Translations under genes and position numbers: made by a program | Shown here: in pieces, positions 11,801-24,995 of the stretch | How positions within the stretch are numbered: the first letter of the stretch is position 1 | How the letters are laid out: each line of letters starts with the position of its first letter | The notes under the pieces: model-generated | Databases searched by the model: none | The model's input: the letters and a program-made list of their open reading frames with translations, nothing else | Told to the model about the DNA's origin: nothing | Source of the DNA: Odiellus spinosus | Taxonomy: Eukaryota; Arthropoda; Arachnida; Opiliones; Phalangiidae | Assembly (NCBI GenBank): GCA_963920705.1 | Contig: OY987239.1 | Coordinates: forward strand, 4,684,254-4,748,253 | Length of the DNA stretch: 64,000 bases | Direction of reading: 5' to 3'

Positions 11801-14800
11801 ACTATAGTTAATTTGAAATCAATTTGAAGTAATTAAAACACTAGGTTCGACCGAGATTCGAACTCGGATCGGTAGATTCACAGTCGAAAGTGCTAACCAT
11901 TAGACCATGGAACCTATGATATCAGAGAACGATTAACTATAGTTAATTTTAAATCAATTTGAAATAATTAAAATATTTGGTTCCGCCGAGATTCGAATTC
12001 GGATCGCTGGATTCAGAGTGCTAACCATTACACCATAGCACCCATGATATCAAAAAACGATTAACTACAGATAAATTGAAATCAATTTCAAGTAATTAAA
12101 ACACTAGGTTCCACAGCGATTTGAACACGGATGGCTGGATTCAGAGTCCAAAGTGCTAACCATTACACCATGGAACCCATGATATCATGTAACGATTGAC
12201 TATAGTTAATTTGAAATCAATTTGAAATAATTAAAACATTAGGTTCCACTGAGATTCGAACTCGGATCGCTGGATTCAAAGTGCTAACCATTACACCATG
12301 GAACCCATGATATCAAACAACGATTAACTATAGTTAAATTGAAATCAATTTGAATTAATTAAAACATTTGGTTCCACCAAGATTCGAACTCGGATCGCTG
12401 GATTCAGAGTGCTATTCATTACACCATGGAACCCATGATATCAAAAAACGATTAACTATAGATAAATTGAAATCAATTTCAAGTAATTAAAACACTAGGT
12501 TCCACCGAGATTCAAACTCGGATCGCTGGATTCAGAGTTCAAAGTGCTAACCATTACACCATGGAACCCATGATATCATAGAAAGATTGACTATAGTTAA
12601 TTTGAAATCAATTTAAAATAATTAGAACATTAGGTTCCACCGAGATTCGAACTCGGATCGCAGGATTCAAAGTGCTAACCATTACACCCATGACATCAAA
12701 GAACGATTAACTATAGTTAAATTGAAATCAATTTGAAGTAATTAAAACATTTGGTTCCACCAAGATTCGAACTCGGATCGCTGGATTCAGAGTGCTAACC
12801 ATAACACCATGATATCAAAAAACGATTAACTATAGTTAAATTGAAATCAATTTCAAGTAAATTAAACACTATGTTCCACCGAGATTCGAACTCGGATCGC
12901 TTGATTCAAAGTCAAAAGTGCTAACCATTACACCATGGAGCCCCTGATGTCATGAAACGATTGACTATAGTTAATTTGAAATCAATTTGAAATAATTAAA
13001 ATATTAGGTTCCGCCGAGGTTCGAACTCGGATCGCTGGATTCAAAGGGCTAACCATTACACCATGCAACCCATTATATCAAAAACGATTAACTATAGTTA
13101 ATTTTAAATCAATTTGAAGTATTTAAAACATTAGGTTCCACCAAGATTCGAACTCGGATCGCTGTATTCAAAGTGCTAACCATTACACCATGGAACCCAT
13201 GATATCAAAAAACGATTAACTATAGATAAATTGAAATCAATTTCAAGTAATTAAAACACTAGGTTCCACCGAGATTCAAACTCGGATCGCTGGATTCAGA
13301 GTTCAAAGTGCTAACCATTACACCATGGAACCCATGATATCATAGAACGATTGACTATAGTTAATTTGAAATCAATTTAAAATAATTAGAACATTAGGTT
13401 CCACCGAGATTCGAACTCGGATCGCTGGATTCAAAGTGCTAACCATTACACCATGGAACCCATGACATCAAAGAACGATTAACTATAGTTAAATTGAAAT
13501 CAATTTGAAGTAATTAAAACATTTGGTTCCACCAAGATTCGAACTCGGATCGCTGGATTCAGAGTGCTAACCATAACACCATGATATCAAAAAACGATTA
13601 ACTATAGTTAAATTGAAATCAATTTCAAGTAAATTAAACACTATGTTCCACCGAGATTCGAACTCGGATCGCTTGATTCAAAGTCAAAAGTGCTAACCAT
13701 TACACCATGGAGCCCCTGATATCATGAAACGATTGACTATAGTTAATTTGAAATCAATTTGAAATAATTAAAATATTAGGTTCCGCCGAGGTTCGAACTC
13801 GGATCGCTGGATTCAAAGGGCTAACCATTACACCATGCAACCCATTATATCAAAAACGATTAACTATAGTTAATTTTAAATCAATTTGAAGTATTTAAAA
13901 CATTAGGTTCCACCAAGATTCGAACTCGGATCGCTGTATTCAAAGTGCTAACCATTACACCATGGAACCCATGATATCAAAAAACGATTAACTATAGTTA
14001 ATTTGAAATCAATTTGAAGTAATTAAAACACTAAGTTCGACCGAGATTCGAACTCGGATCGGTAGATTCACAGTCGAAAGTGCTAACCATTAGACCATGG
14101 AACCTATGATATCAGAGAACGATTAACTATAGTTAATTTTAAATCAATTTGAAATAATTAAAATATTTGGTTCCGCCGAGATTCGAATTCGGATCGCTGG
14201 ATTCAGAGTGCTAACCATTACACCATAGCACCCATGATATCAAAAAACGATTAACTACAGATAAATTGAAATCAATTTCAAGTAATTAAAACACTAGGTT
14301 CCACAGCGATTTGAACACGGATGGCTGGATTCAGAGTCCAAAGTGCTAACCATTACACCATGGAACCCATGATATCATGTAACGATTGACTATAGTTAAT
14401 TTGAAATCAATTTGAAATAATTAAAACATTAGGTTCCACTGAGATTCGAACTCGGATCGCTGGATTCAAAGTGCTAACCATTACACCATGGAACCCATGA
14501 TATCAAACAACGATTAACTATAGTTAAATTGAAATCAATTTGAATTAATTAAAACATTTGGTTCCACCAAGATTCGAACTCGGATCGCTGGATTCAGAGT
14601 GCTATTCATTACACCATGGAACCCATGATATCAAAAAACGATTAACTATAGATAAATTGAAATCAATTTCAAGTAATTAAAACACTAGGTTCCACCGAGA
14701 TTCAAACTCGGATCGCTGGATTCAGAGTTCAAAGAGCTAACCATTACACCATGGAACCCATGATATCATAGAACGATTGACTATAGTTAATTTGAAATCA

Positions 14801-15020
14801 ATTTAAAATAATTAGAACATTAGGTTCCACCGAGATTCGAACTCGGATCGCAGGATTCAAAGTGCTAACCATTACACCATAGAACCCATGACATCAAAGA
14901 ACGATTAACTATAGTTAAATTGAAATCAATTTGAAGTAATTAAAACATTTGGTTCCACCAAGATTCGAACTCGGATCGCTGGATTCAGAGTGCTAACCAT
15001 AACACCATGATATCAAAAAA
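8813..15020. repeat. 2198-bp higher-order repeat, nearly 3 copies
   Basis: Copies start at 8813, 11011 and 13201, the third incomplete. The first period is 2198 bp and holds 17 monomers. The second is 2190 bp because of an 8-bp deletion near 12685. Each copy is a 772-bp module, about 650 bp of other monomers, then a second 772-bp module. Near-identity, including shared odd changes such as cacagcgatttgaacacgga, shows recent block amplification. Confidence 0.85.
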
Positions 15021-15976
15021 CGATCAACTATAGTTAAATTGAAATCAATTTCAAGTAAATTGAACACTATATTCCACCGAGATTCGAACTCGGATCGCTG
15101 GATTCAAAGTCAAAAGTGCTAACCATTACACCATGGAACCCATGGTATCAAAAAACGATTAACTATAGATAAATTGAAATCAATTTCAAGTAATTAAAAC
15201 ACTAGGTTCCACCGAGATTCAAACTCGGATCGCTGGATTCAGAGTTCAAAGTGCTAACCATTACACCATGGAACCCATGATATCATAGAACGATTGACTA
15301 TAGTTAATTTGAAATCAATTTAAAATAATTAGAACATTAGGTTCCACCGAGATTCGAACTCGGATCGCTGGATTCAAAGTGCTAACCATTACACCATGGA
15401 ACCCATGACATCAAAGAACGATTAACTATAGTTAAATTGAAATCAATTTGAAGTAATTAAAACATTTGGTTCCACCAAGATTCGAACTCGGATCGCTGGA
15501 TTCAGAGTGCTAACCATAACACCATGATATCAAAAAACGAATAACTATAGTTAAATTGAAATCAATTTCAAGTAAATTGAACACTATATTTCACCGAGAT
15601 TCGAACTCGGATCGCTGGATTCAAAGTCAAAAGTGCTAACCATTACACCATGGAACCCATGATATCATGAAACGATTGACTATAGTTAATTTGAAATCAA
15701 TTTGAAATAATTAAAATATTAGGTTCCGCCGAGGTTCAAACTCGGATCGCTGGTTTCAAAGTGCTAACCATTACACCATGCAACCCATGATATCAAAAAC
15801 GATTAACTATAGTTAATTTTAAATCAATTTGATGTATTTTAAACATTAGGTTCCACCAAGATTCGAACTCGGATCGCTGTATTCGAAGTGCTAACCATTA
15901 CACCATGGAACCCATGATATCAAATAACGATTAACTATAGTTAATTTTAAATCAATTTGAGGTAATTAAAACGTTA

Positions 15977-16047
15977 GGTTCCACCGAGATTCGAACTCGG
16001 ATCGCTGGATTCAAAGTCCAAAGTGCTAACCACTACACCATGGAACC
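15977..16047 (-). tRNA. tRNA-Gln (anticodon TTG), well-formed
   Basis: One of the best copies. All four stems pair by eye, the A box reads TGGTGTAGTGG, the B-box region reads AGTTCGAATCT, and the anticodon loop is CTTTGAA (TTG, for CAA codons). The 3' flank reads TAACGTTTTAA (T4). The same gene recurs 2987 bp downstream at 18964-19034 as part of a higher-order repeat. Confidence 0.85.
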
Positions 16048-17148
16048 CATGATATCAGAGAACGATTGACTATAGTTAATTTGAAATCAATTTGAAATAA
16101 TTAAAACATTAGGTTCCAACGAGATTCGAACTCGGATCGCTGGATTCAAAGTGCTAACCATTACACCATGGAACCCATGATATCAAAGAACGATTAACTA
16201 TAGTTAAATTGAAATCAATTTAAATTAATTAAAACATTTGGTTCCACCAAGATTCGAACTCGGATCGCTGGATTCAGAGTGCTAACCATTACACCATGGA
16301 ACCCATGATATCAAAAAACGATTAACTATAGATAAATTGAAATCAATTTCAAGTAATTAAAACACTAGTTTCCACCGAGATTCGAACTCGGATCGCTGGA
16401 TTCAGAGTCCAAAGTGCTAACCATTACACCATGGAACCCATGTTATCACAGAACGATTGACTATAGTTAATTTGAAATCAATTTGAAATAATTAAAACAT
16501 TAGGTTCCAACGAGATTCGAACTCGGATCGCTGGATTCAAAGTGCTAACCATTACACCATGGAACCCATGATATCAAAGAACGATTAACTATAGTTAAAT
16601 TGAAATCAATTTGAAGTAATTAAAACATTTGGTTCCACCAAGATTCGAACTCGGATCGCTGGATTCAGAGTGCTAACCATAACACCATGGAACCCATGAT
16701 ATCAAAAAACGATTAACTATAGTTGAATTGAAATCAATTTCAAGTAAATTAAACACTATATTCCACCGAGATTCGAACTCGGATCGCTTTATTCAAAGTC
16801 AAAATTGCTAACCATTACACCATGGAACCCATGATATCATGAAACGATTGACTATAGTTAATTTGAAATCAATTTGAAATAATTAAAATATTAGGTTCCG
16901 CCGAGGTTCGAACTCGGTTCGCTGGTTTCAAAGTGCTAACCATTACACCATGCAACCCATGATATCAAAAACGATTAACTATAGTTAATTTTAAATCAAT
17001 TTGAAGTATTTTAAACCTTAGGTTCCACCAAGATTCGAACTCGGATCGCTGTATTCGAAGTGCTAACCATTACACCATGGAACCCATGATATCTAAAAAC
17101 GATTAACTATAGTTAATTTGAAAACAATTTGAAGTAATTAAAACACAA

Positions 17149-17219
17149 GGTTTCACCGAGATTCGAACTCGGATCGCTAGATTCACAGTCCAAAGTGCTA
17201 ACCATTAGACCATGGAACC
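17149..17219 (-). tRNA. tRNA-Gln-like body with anticodon GTG (His)
   Basis: Second 71-nt copy of the GTG variant. The 3' end reads GGTGAAACC, so the acceptor stem has one mismatch. The anticodon loop is CTGTGAA and the stem is paired with one G-U. It belongs to the same sub-family as 20656-20726 and 21969-22039. Confidence 0.5.
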
Positions 17220-17283
17220 TATGATATCAGAGAACGATTAACTATAGTTAATTTTAAATCAATTTGAGGTAATTGAAACACTA

Positions 17284-17354
17284 GGTTCCACCGAGAATTG
17301 AACTCGGATCGCTGGATTCAGAGTCCAAAGTGCTAACCATTACACCATGGAACC
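17284..17354 (-). tRNA. tRNA-Gln (anticodon CTG)
   Basis: 71-nt body with all stems intact. The T loop is TTCAATT rather than the TTCGAAT usual in the array. The anticodon stem TTGGA/TCCAG is paired around CTCTGAA. The 3' flank reads TAGTGTTTCAA, so the usual T4 is interrupted, which may reduce termination. Confidence 0.72.
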
Positions 17355-18963
17355 CATGATATCATGTAACGATTGACTATAGTTAATTTGAAATCAATTT
17401 GAAATAATTAAAACATTAGGTTCCACTGAGATTCGAACTCGGATCGCTGGATTCAAAGTGCTAACCATTACACCATGGAACCCATGATATCAAAGAACGA
17501 TTAACTATAGTTAAATTGAAATCAATTTGAATTAATTAAAACATTTGGTTCCACCAAGATTCGAACTCGGATCGCTGGATTCAGAGTGCTAACCATTACA
17601 CCATGGAACCCATGATATCAAAAAACGATTAACTATAGATAAATTGAAATCAATTTCAAGTAATTAAAACACTAGGTTCCACCGAGATTCAAACTCGGAT
17701 CGCTGGATTCAGAGTTCAAAGTGCTAACCATTACACCATGGAACCCATGATATCATAGAACGATTGACTATAGTTAATTTGAAATCAATTTAAAATAATT
17801 AGAACATTAGGTTCCACCGAGATTCGAACTCGGATCGCTGGATTCAAAGTGCTAACCATTACACCATGGAACCCATGACATCAAAGAACGATTAACTATA
17901 GTTAAATTGAAATCAATTTGAAGTAATTAAAACATTTGGTTCCACCAAGATTCGAACTCGGATCGCTGGATTCAGAGTGCTAACCATAACACCATGATAT
18001 CAAAAAACGATTAACTATAGTTAAATTGAAATCAATTTCAAGTAAATTGAACACTATATTCCACCGAGATTCGAACTCGGATCGCTGGATTCAAAGTCAT
18101 AAGTGCTAACCATTACACCATGGAACCCATGATATCAAAAAACGATTAACTATAGATAAATTGAAATCAATTTCAAGTAATTAAAACACTAGGTTCCACC
18201 GAGATTCAAACTCGGATCGCTGGATTCAGAGTTCAAAGTGCTAACCATTACACCATGGAACCCATGATATCATAGAACGATTGACTATAGTTAATTTGAA
18301 ATCAATTTAAAATAATTAGAACATTAGGTTCCACCAAGATTCGAACTCGGATCGCTGGATTCAAAGTGCTAACCATTACACCATGGAACCCATGACATCA
18401 AAGAACGATTAACTATAGTTAAATTGAAATCAATTTGAAGTAATTAAAACATTTGGTTCCACCAAGATTCGAACTCGGATCGCTGGATTCAGAGTGCTAA
18501 CCATAACACCATGATATCAAAAAACGATTAACTATAGTTAAATTGAAATCAATTTCAAGTAAATTGAACACTATATTCCACCGAGATTCGAACTCGGATC
18601 GCTGGATTCAAAGTCAAAAGTGCTAACCATTACACCATGGAACCCATGATATCATGAAACGATTGACTATAGTTAATTTGAAATCAATTTGAAATAATTA
18701 AAATATTAGGTTCCGCCGAGGTTCAAACTCGGATCGCTGGTTTCAAAGTGCTAACCATTACACCATGCAACCCATGATATCAAAAACGATTAACTATAGT
18801 TAATTTTAAATCAATTTGATGTATTTTAAACATTAGGTTCCACCAAGATTCGAACTCGGATCGCTGTATTCGAAGTGCTAACCATTACACCATGGAACCC
18901 ATGATATCAAATAACGATTAACTATAGTTAATTTTAAATCAATTTGAGGTAATTAAAACGTTA

Positions 18964-19034
18964 GGTTCCACCGAGATTCGAACTCGGATCGCTGGATTCA
19001 AAGTCCAAAGTGCTAACCACTACACCATGGAACC
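18964..19034 (-). tRNA. tRNA-Gln (anticodon TTG), second copy in the 2987-bp repeat
   Basis: Same sequence as the gene at 15977-16047, including the A box TGGTGTAGTGG and the T4 run after the 3' end. Its duplication by the 2987-bp higher-order unit is direct evidence that intact genes are copied in blocks. Confidence 0.85.
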
Positions 19035-19686
19035 CATGATATCACAGAACGTATGACTATAGTTAATTTGAAATCAATTTGAAATAATTAAAACATTAGG
19101 TTCCAACGAGATTCGAACTCGGATCGCTGGATTCAAAGTGCTAACCATTACACCATGGAACCCATGATATCAAAGAACGATTAACTATAGTTAAATTGAA
19201 ATCAATTTAAATTAATTAAAACATTTGGTTACACCAAGATTCGAACTCGGATCGCTGGATCCAGAGTGCTAACCATTACACCATGGAACCCATGATATCA
19301 AAAAACGATTAACTATAGATAAATTGAAATCAATTTCAAGTAATTAAAACACTAGTTTCCACCGAGATTCGAACTCGGATCGCTGGATTCAGAGTCCAAA
19401 GTGCTAACCATTACACCATGGAACCCATGATATCACAGAACGATTGACTATAGTTAATTTGAAATTAAATTGAAATAATTAAAACATTAGGTTCCAACGA
19501 GATTCGAACTCGGATCGCTGGATTCAAAGTGCTAACCATTACACCATGGAACCCATGATATCAAAGAACGATTAACTATAGTTAAATTGAAATCAATTTG
19601 AAGTAATTAAAACATTTGGTTCCACCAAGATTCGAACTCGGATCGCTGGATTCAGAGTGCTATAACCATAACACCATGGAACCCAT

Positions 19687-20720
19687 GATATCAAAAAACG
19701 ATTAACTATAGTTGAATTGAAATCAATTTCAAGTAAATTAAACACTATATTCCACCGAGATTCGAACTCGGATCGCTTTATTCAAAGTCAAAAGTGCTAA
19801 CCATTACACCATGGAACCCATGATATCATGAAACGATTGACTATAGTTAATTTGAAATCAATTTGAAATAATTAAAATATTAGGTTCCGCCGAGGTTCGA
19901 ACTCGGTTCGCTGGTTTCAAAGTGCTAACCATTACACCATGCAACCCATGATATCAAAAACGATTAACTATAGTTAATTTTAAATCAATTTGAAGTATTT
20001 TAAACATTAGGTTCCACCAAGATTCGAACTCGGATCGCTGTATTCGAAGTGCTAACCATTACACCATGGAACCCATGATATCTAAAAACGATTAACTATA
20101 GTTAATTTGAAAACAATTTGAAGTAATTAAAACACAAGGTTTCACCGAGATTCGAACTCGGATCGCTAGATTCAGAGTGCTAACCATAACACCATGGAAC
20201 CCATGATATCAAAAAACCATTAACTATAGTTGAATTGAAATCAATTTCAAGTAAATTAAACACTATATTCCACCGAGATTCGAACTCGGATCGCTTTATT
20301 CAAAGTCAAAAGTGCTAACCATTACACCATGGAACCCATGATATCATGAAACGATTGACTATAGTTAATTTGAAATCAATTTGAAATAATTAAAATATTA
20401 GGTTCCGCCGAGGTTCGAACTCGGTTCGCTGGTTTCAAAGTGCTAACCATTACACCATGCAACCCATGATATCAAAAACGATTAACTATAGTTAATTTTA
20501 AATCAATTTGAAGTATTTTAAACATTAGGTTCCACCAAGATTCGAACTCGGATCGCTGTATTCGAAGTGCTAACCATTACACCATGGAACCCATGATATC
20601 TAAAAACGATTAACTATAGTTAATTTGAAAACAATTTGAAGTAATTAAAACACAAGGTTTCACCGAGATTCGAACTCGGATCGCTAGATTCACAGTCCAA
20701 AGTGCTAACCATTAGAACAT
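19687..20720. repeat. 517-bp tandem duplication of four monomers
   Basis: A block starting at 19687 repeats at 20204. A 517-bp spacing is also seen in the older left part of the array (7021 versus 7538), so a four-monomer step arose at least twice. Confidence 0.7.
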
Positions 20721-20726
20721 GGAACC
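20656..20726 (-). pseudogene. tRNA-like, anticodon GTG, acceptor mismatches
   Basis: A copy of the GTG sub-family with the same GAAACC 3' change as 17149-17219 and an extra change in the D arm (ATGTTCTAATGG). It sits at the start of the first 1313-bp repeat unit; its partner is at 21969-22039. Confidence 0.5.
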
Positions 20727-21968
20727 TATGATATCAGAGAACGATTAACTATAGTTAATTTTAAATCAATTTGAGGTAATTAAAACGTTAGGTTCCAACG
20801 AGATTCGAACTCGGATCGCTGGATTCAAAGTCAAAAGTGCTAACCATTACACCATGGAACGTTTATATCAAACAACGATTGACTATAGTTAATTTGAAAT
20901 CAATTTGAAATAATTAAAATATTTGGTTCCGCCGAGATTCGAATTCGGATCGCTGGATTCAGAGTGCTAACCATTACACCATAGCACCCATGATATCAAA
21001 AATGATTAACTATAGTTAAATTGAAATCAATTTCAAGTAATTAAAACACTAGGTTCCACCGAGATTCGAACTCGGATCGCTGGATTCAGAGTTCAAAGTG
21101 CTAACCATTACACCATGGAACCCATCATATCATGTAACGATTGACTATAGTTAATTTGAAATCAATTTGAAATAATTAAAACATTAGGTTCCACTGAGAT
21201 TCGAACACGGATCGCTGGATTCAAAGTGCTAACCATTACACCATGGAACCCATGATATCAAAGAACGATTAACTATAGTTAAATTGAAATCAATTTGAAT
21301 TAATTAAAACATTTGGTTCCACCAAGATTCGAACTCGGATCGCTGGATTCAGAGTGCTAACCATTACACCATGGAACCCATGATATCAAAAAACGATTAA
21401 CTATAGATAAATTGAAATAAATTTCAAGTAATTAAAACACTAGTTTCCACCGAGATTCGAACTCGTATCGCTGGATTCAGAGTCCAAAGTGCTAACCATT
21501 ACACCATGGAACCCATGATATCACAGAACGATTGACTATAGTTAATTTGAAATCAATTTGAAATAATTAAAACATTAGGTTCCACCGAGATTCGAACTCG
21601 GATCGCTGGATTCAAAGTGCTAACCATTACACCATGGAACCCATGATATCAAAGAACGATTAACTATAGTTAAATTGAAATCAATTTGAAGTAATTAAAA
21701 CATTTGGTTCCACCAAGATTCGAACTCGGATCGCTGGATTCAGAGTGCTAACCATAACACCATGGAACCCATGATATCAAAAAACGATTAACTATAGTTG
21801 AATTGAAATCAATTTCAAGTAAATTAAACACTATATTCCACCGAGATTAGAACTCGGATCGCTTTATTCAAAGTCAAAAGTGCTAACCATTACACCATGG
21901 AACCCATGATATCAAAAAACGATTAACTATAGTTAATTTGAAAACAATTTGAAGTAATTAAAACACAA

Positions 21969-22039
21969 GGTTTCACCGAGATTCGAACTCGGATCGCTAT
22001 ATTCACAGTCCAAAGTGCTAACCATTAGACCATGGAACC
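21969..22039 (-). pseudogene. tRNA-like, anticodon GTG, partner of 20656-20726
   Basis: Lies exactly 1313 bp from the previous GTG copy. The anticodon stem now reads TTGGA/TATAG with one mismatch, so folding is less certain. Confidence 0.45.
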
Positions 22040-23149
22040 TATGATATCAGAGAACGATTAACCATAGTTAATTTTAAATCAATTTGAGGTAATTAAAATG
22101 TTAGGTTCCAACGAGATTCGAACTCGGATCGCTGGATTCAAAGTCAAAAGTGCTAGCCATTACACCATGGAACGTTTATATCAAACAACGATTGACTATA
22201 GTTAATTTGAAATCAATTTGAAATAATTAAAATATTTGGTTCCGCCGAGATTCGAATTCGGATCGATGGATTCAGAGTGCTAACCATTACACCATAGCAC
22301 CCATGATATCAAAAATGATTAACTATAGTTAAATTGAAATCAATTTCAAGTAATTAAAACACTAGGTTCCACCGAGATTCGAACTCGGATCGCTGGATTC
22401 AGAGTTCAAAGTGTTAACCATTACACCATGGAACCCATGATATCATATAACGATTGACTATAGTTAATTTGAAATCAATTTGAAATAATTAAAACATTAG
22501 GTTCCACTGAGATTCGAACACGGATCGCTGGATTCAAAGTGCTAACCATTACACCATGGAACCCATGATATCAAAGAACGATTAACTATAGTTAAATTGA
22601 AATCAATTTGAATTAATTAAAACATTTGGTTCCACCAAGATTCGAACTCGGATCGCTGGATTCAGAGTGCTAACCATTACACCATGGAACCCATGATATC
22701 AAAAAACGATTAACTATAGATAAATTGAAATAAATTTCAAGTAATTAAAACACTAGTTTCCACCGAGATTCGAACTCGTATCGCTGGATTCAGAGTCCAA
22801 AGTGCTAACCATTACACCATAGAACCCATGATATCACAGAACGATTGACTATAGTTAATTTGAAATCAATTTGAAATAATTAAAACATTAGGTTCCACCG
22901 AGATTCGAACTCGGATCGCTGGATTCAAAGTGCTAACCATTACACCATGGAACCCATGATATCAAAGAACGATTAACTATAGTTAAATTGAAATCAATTT
23001 CAAGTAAATTAAACACTATGTTCCACCGAGATTCGAACTCGGATCGCTGGATTCAAAGTCCAAAGTGCTAATCATTACACCATGGAACCCATGATATCGT
23101 AGAACGTAGTTAATTTTAAATCAATTTGAAGTAATTAAAACACCAGGTT

Positions 23150-24465
23150 TCACCGAGATTCGAACTCGGATCGCTTGATTCAAAGAGCTAACCATTACAC
23201 CATGGAATCTTAATATCATAAAACGATTGACTATAGTTAATTTGAAATCAATTTGAAATAATTAAAACATTAGGTTCCACCGAGGTTCGAACTCGGATCT
23301 CTGGATTCAGAGTCCAAAATGCTAAATAGTAATATCATAAAACGATTGACTATAGTTAATTTGAAATCAATTTCAAATAATTAAAATATTTGGTTCCACC
23401 GAGGTTCGAACTCGGATCGCTGGATTCAAAGTGCTAACCATTACACCACGCAACCCATGATATCAAAAACGATTAACTATAGTTAATTTTAAATCAATTT
23501 GAAGTATTTAAAACATAAGGTTCCACCAAGATTCGAACTCGGATCGCTGTATTCAAAGTGCTAACCATTACACCATGGAACGTTTATATCAAACAACGAT
23601 TGACTATAGTTAATTTGAAATCAATTTGAAATAATTAAAATATTTGGTTCCACCGAGATTCGAATTCGGATCGCTGGATTCAAAGTGCTAACCATTACAC
23701 CATGGAACCAATGATATCAAAGAACGATTAACTATAGTTAAATTGAAATCAATTTGAAGTAATTAAAACATTTGATTCCACCAAGATTCGAACTCGGATC
23801 GCTGGATTCAGAGTGCTAACCATTACACAATGGAACCCATGATATAAAAAACGATTAACTATAGTTAAATTGAAATCAATTTCAAGTAATTAAAACACTA
23901 GGTTCCACCGAGATTCGAACTCGGATCGCTGGATTCAGAGTCCAAAGTGCTAACCATTACACCATGGAACCCATGATATCATGTAACGATTGACTATAGT
24001 TAATTTGAAATCAATTTGAAATAATTAAAACATTAGGTTCCACTGAGATTCGAACTCGGATCGCTTGATTCAAAGAGCTAACCATTACACCATGGAACCT
24101 TAATATCATAAAACGATTGACTATAGTTAATTTGAAATCAATTTGAAATAATTAAAACATTAGGTTCCACCGAGGTTCGAACTCGGATCTCTGGATTCAG
24201 AGTCCAAAATGCTAGATAGTAATATCATAAAACGATTGACTATAGTTAATTTGAAATCAATTTCAAATAATTAAAATATTTGGTTCCACCGAGGTTCGAA
24301 CTCGGATCGCTGGATTCAAAGTGCTAACCATTACACCACGCAACCCATGATATCAAAAACGATTAACTATAGTTAATTTTAAATCAATTTGAAGTATTTA
24401 AAACATAAGGTTCCACCAAGATTCGAACTCGGATCGCTGTATTCAAAGTGCTAACCATTACACCA
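23150..24465. repeat. Pair of ~425-bp repeats 890 bp apart
   Basis: Segments near 23150-23575 and 24040-24465 share the same monomer order and odd features, including a monomer that loses its 5' half and ends in gctaaatag or gctagatag. Confidence 0.65.
23901..23971 (-). tRNA. tRNA-Gln (anticodon CTG), array consensus
   Basis: This copy equals the consensus I derive for the full-length CTG monomer. Acceptor, D arm, anticodon stem (TTGGA/TCCAG with one U-G pair), loop CTCTGAA and T arm are all intact. A TATA-like CTATAG lies at 23994-23999, that is -23 to -28 from the 5' nucleotide. The 3' flank reads TAGTGTTTTAATTAC. Everything a Pol III gene would need is present; expression is unproven. Confidence 0.87.
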
Positions 24466-24663
24466 TGGAACCCATGATATCAAAAAACTATTAACTATAG
24501 TTAATTTGAAATCAATTTGAAGTTATTAAAACACTAGGTTCCACCGAGATTCGAACTCGGATCGCTGGATTCAAAGTCCAAAGTGCTAACCATTAGACCT
24601 ATGATATGAGAGAACGATTAACTATAGTTAATTTTAAATCAATTTGAAGTAATTAAAATGTTA

Positions 24664-24734
24664 GGTTCCACCGAGATTCGAACTCGGATCGCTGGATTCA
24701 AAGTCCAAAGTGCTAACCATTACACAATGGAACC
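24664..24734 (-). tRNA. tRNA-Gln (anticodon TTG)
   Basis: 71-nt body with the complete anticodon arm (loop CTTTGAA) and T arm. The 5' region reads GGTTCCATTGTGTAATGG, the same position-9 change as the copy at 5775-5845. The 3' flank has T4. Confidence 0.75.
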
Positions 24735-24924
24735 TTTATATCGAACAACGATTGACTATAGTTATTTTGAAATCAATTTGAAATAATTAAAATATTTGGT
24801 TCCGCCGAGATTCGAACTCGAATCGCTGGATTCAGAGTGCTAACCATTACACCATAGAACCCATGATATCAAAAACGATTAACTATAGTTAAATTGAAAT
24901 AAATTTCAAGTAATTAAAACACTA

Positions 24925-24995
24925 GGTTCCACCGAGATTCGAACTCGGAACGCTGGATTCAGAGTCCAAAGTGCTAACCATTACACCATGGAACC
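24925..24995 (-). tRNA. tRNA-Gln (anticodon CTG)
   Basis: 71-nt body with all stems intact and anticodon CTG. One variable-region base differs from consensus (CGTTCCGAG instead of CGATCCGAG). T4 lies 5 nt past the 3' end. Confidence 0.78.

Larger units (their letters stand above)
15144..20190. repeat. 2987-bp higher-order repeat, two copies
   Basis: Copy 1 starts at 15144 and copy 2 at 18131. Marker strings repeat at 15661/18648 and 15831/18818 (both 2987 bp) and 16698/19687 (2989 bp, a 2-bp insertion). The end of copy 2 is approximate, because a further 517-bp duplication follows. Confidence 0.8.
20610..22985. repeat. 1313-bp higher-order repeat, about two copies
   Basis: Markers at 20921/22234, 21198/22511 and 20656/21969 all differ by 1313 bp. 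Both copies share the variant gattcgaacacggatcgc. The ends are approximate. Confidence 0.75.
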
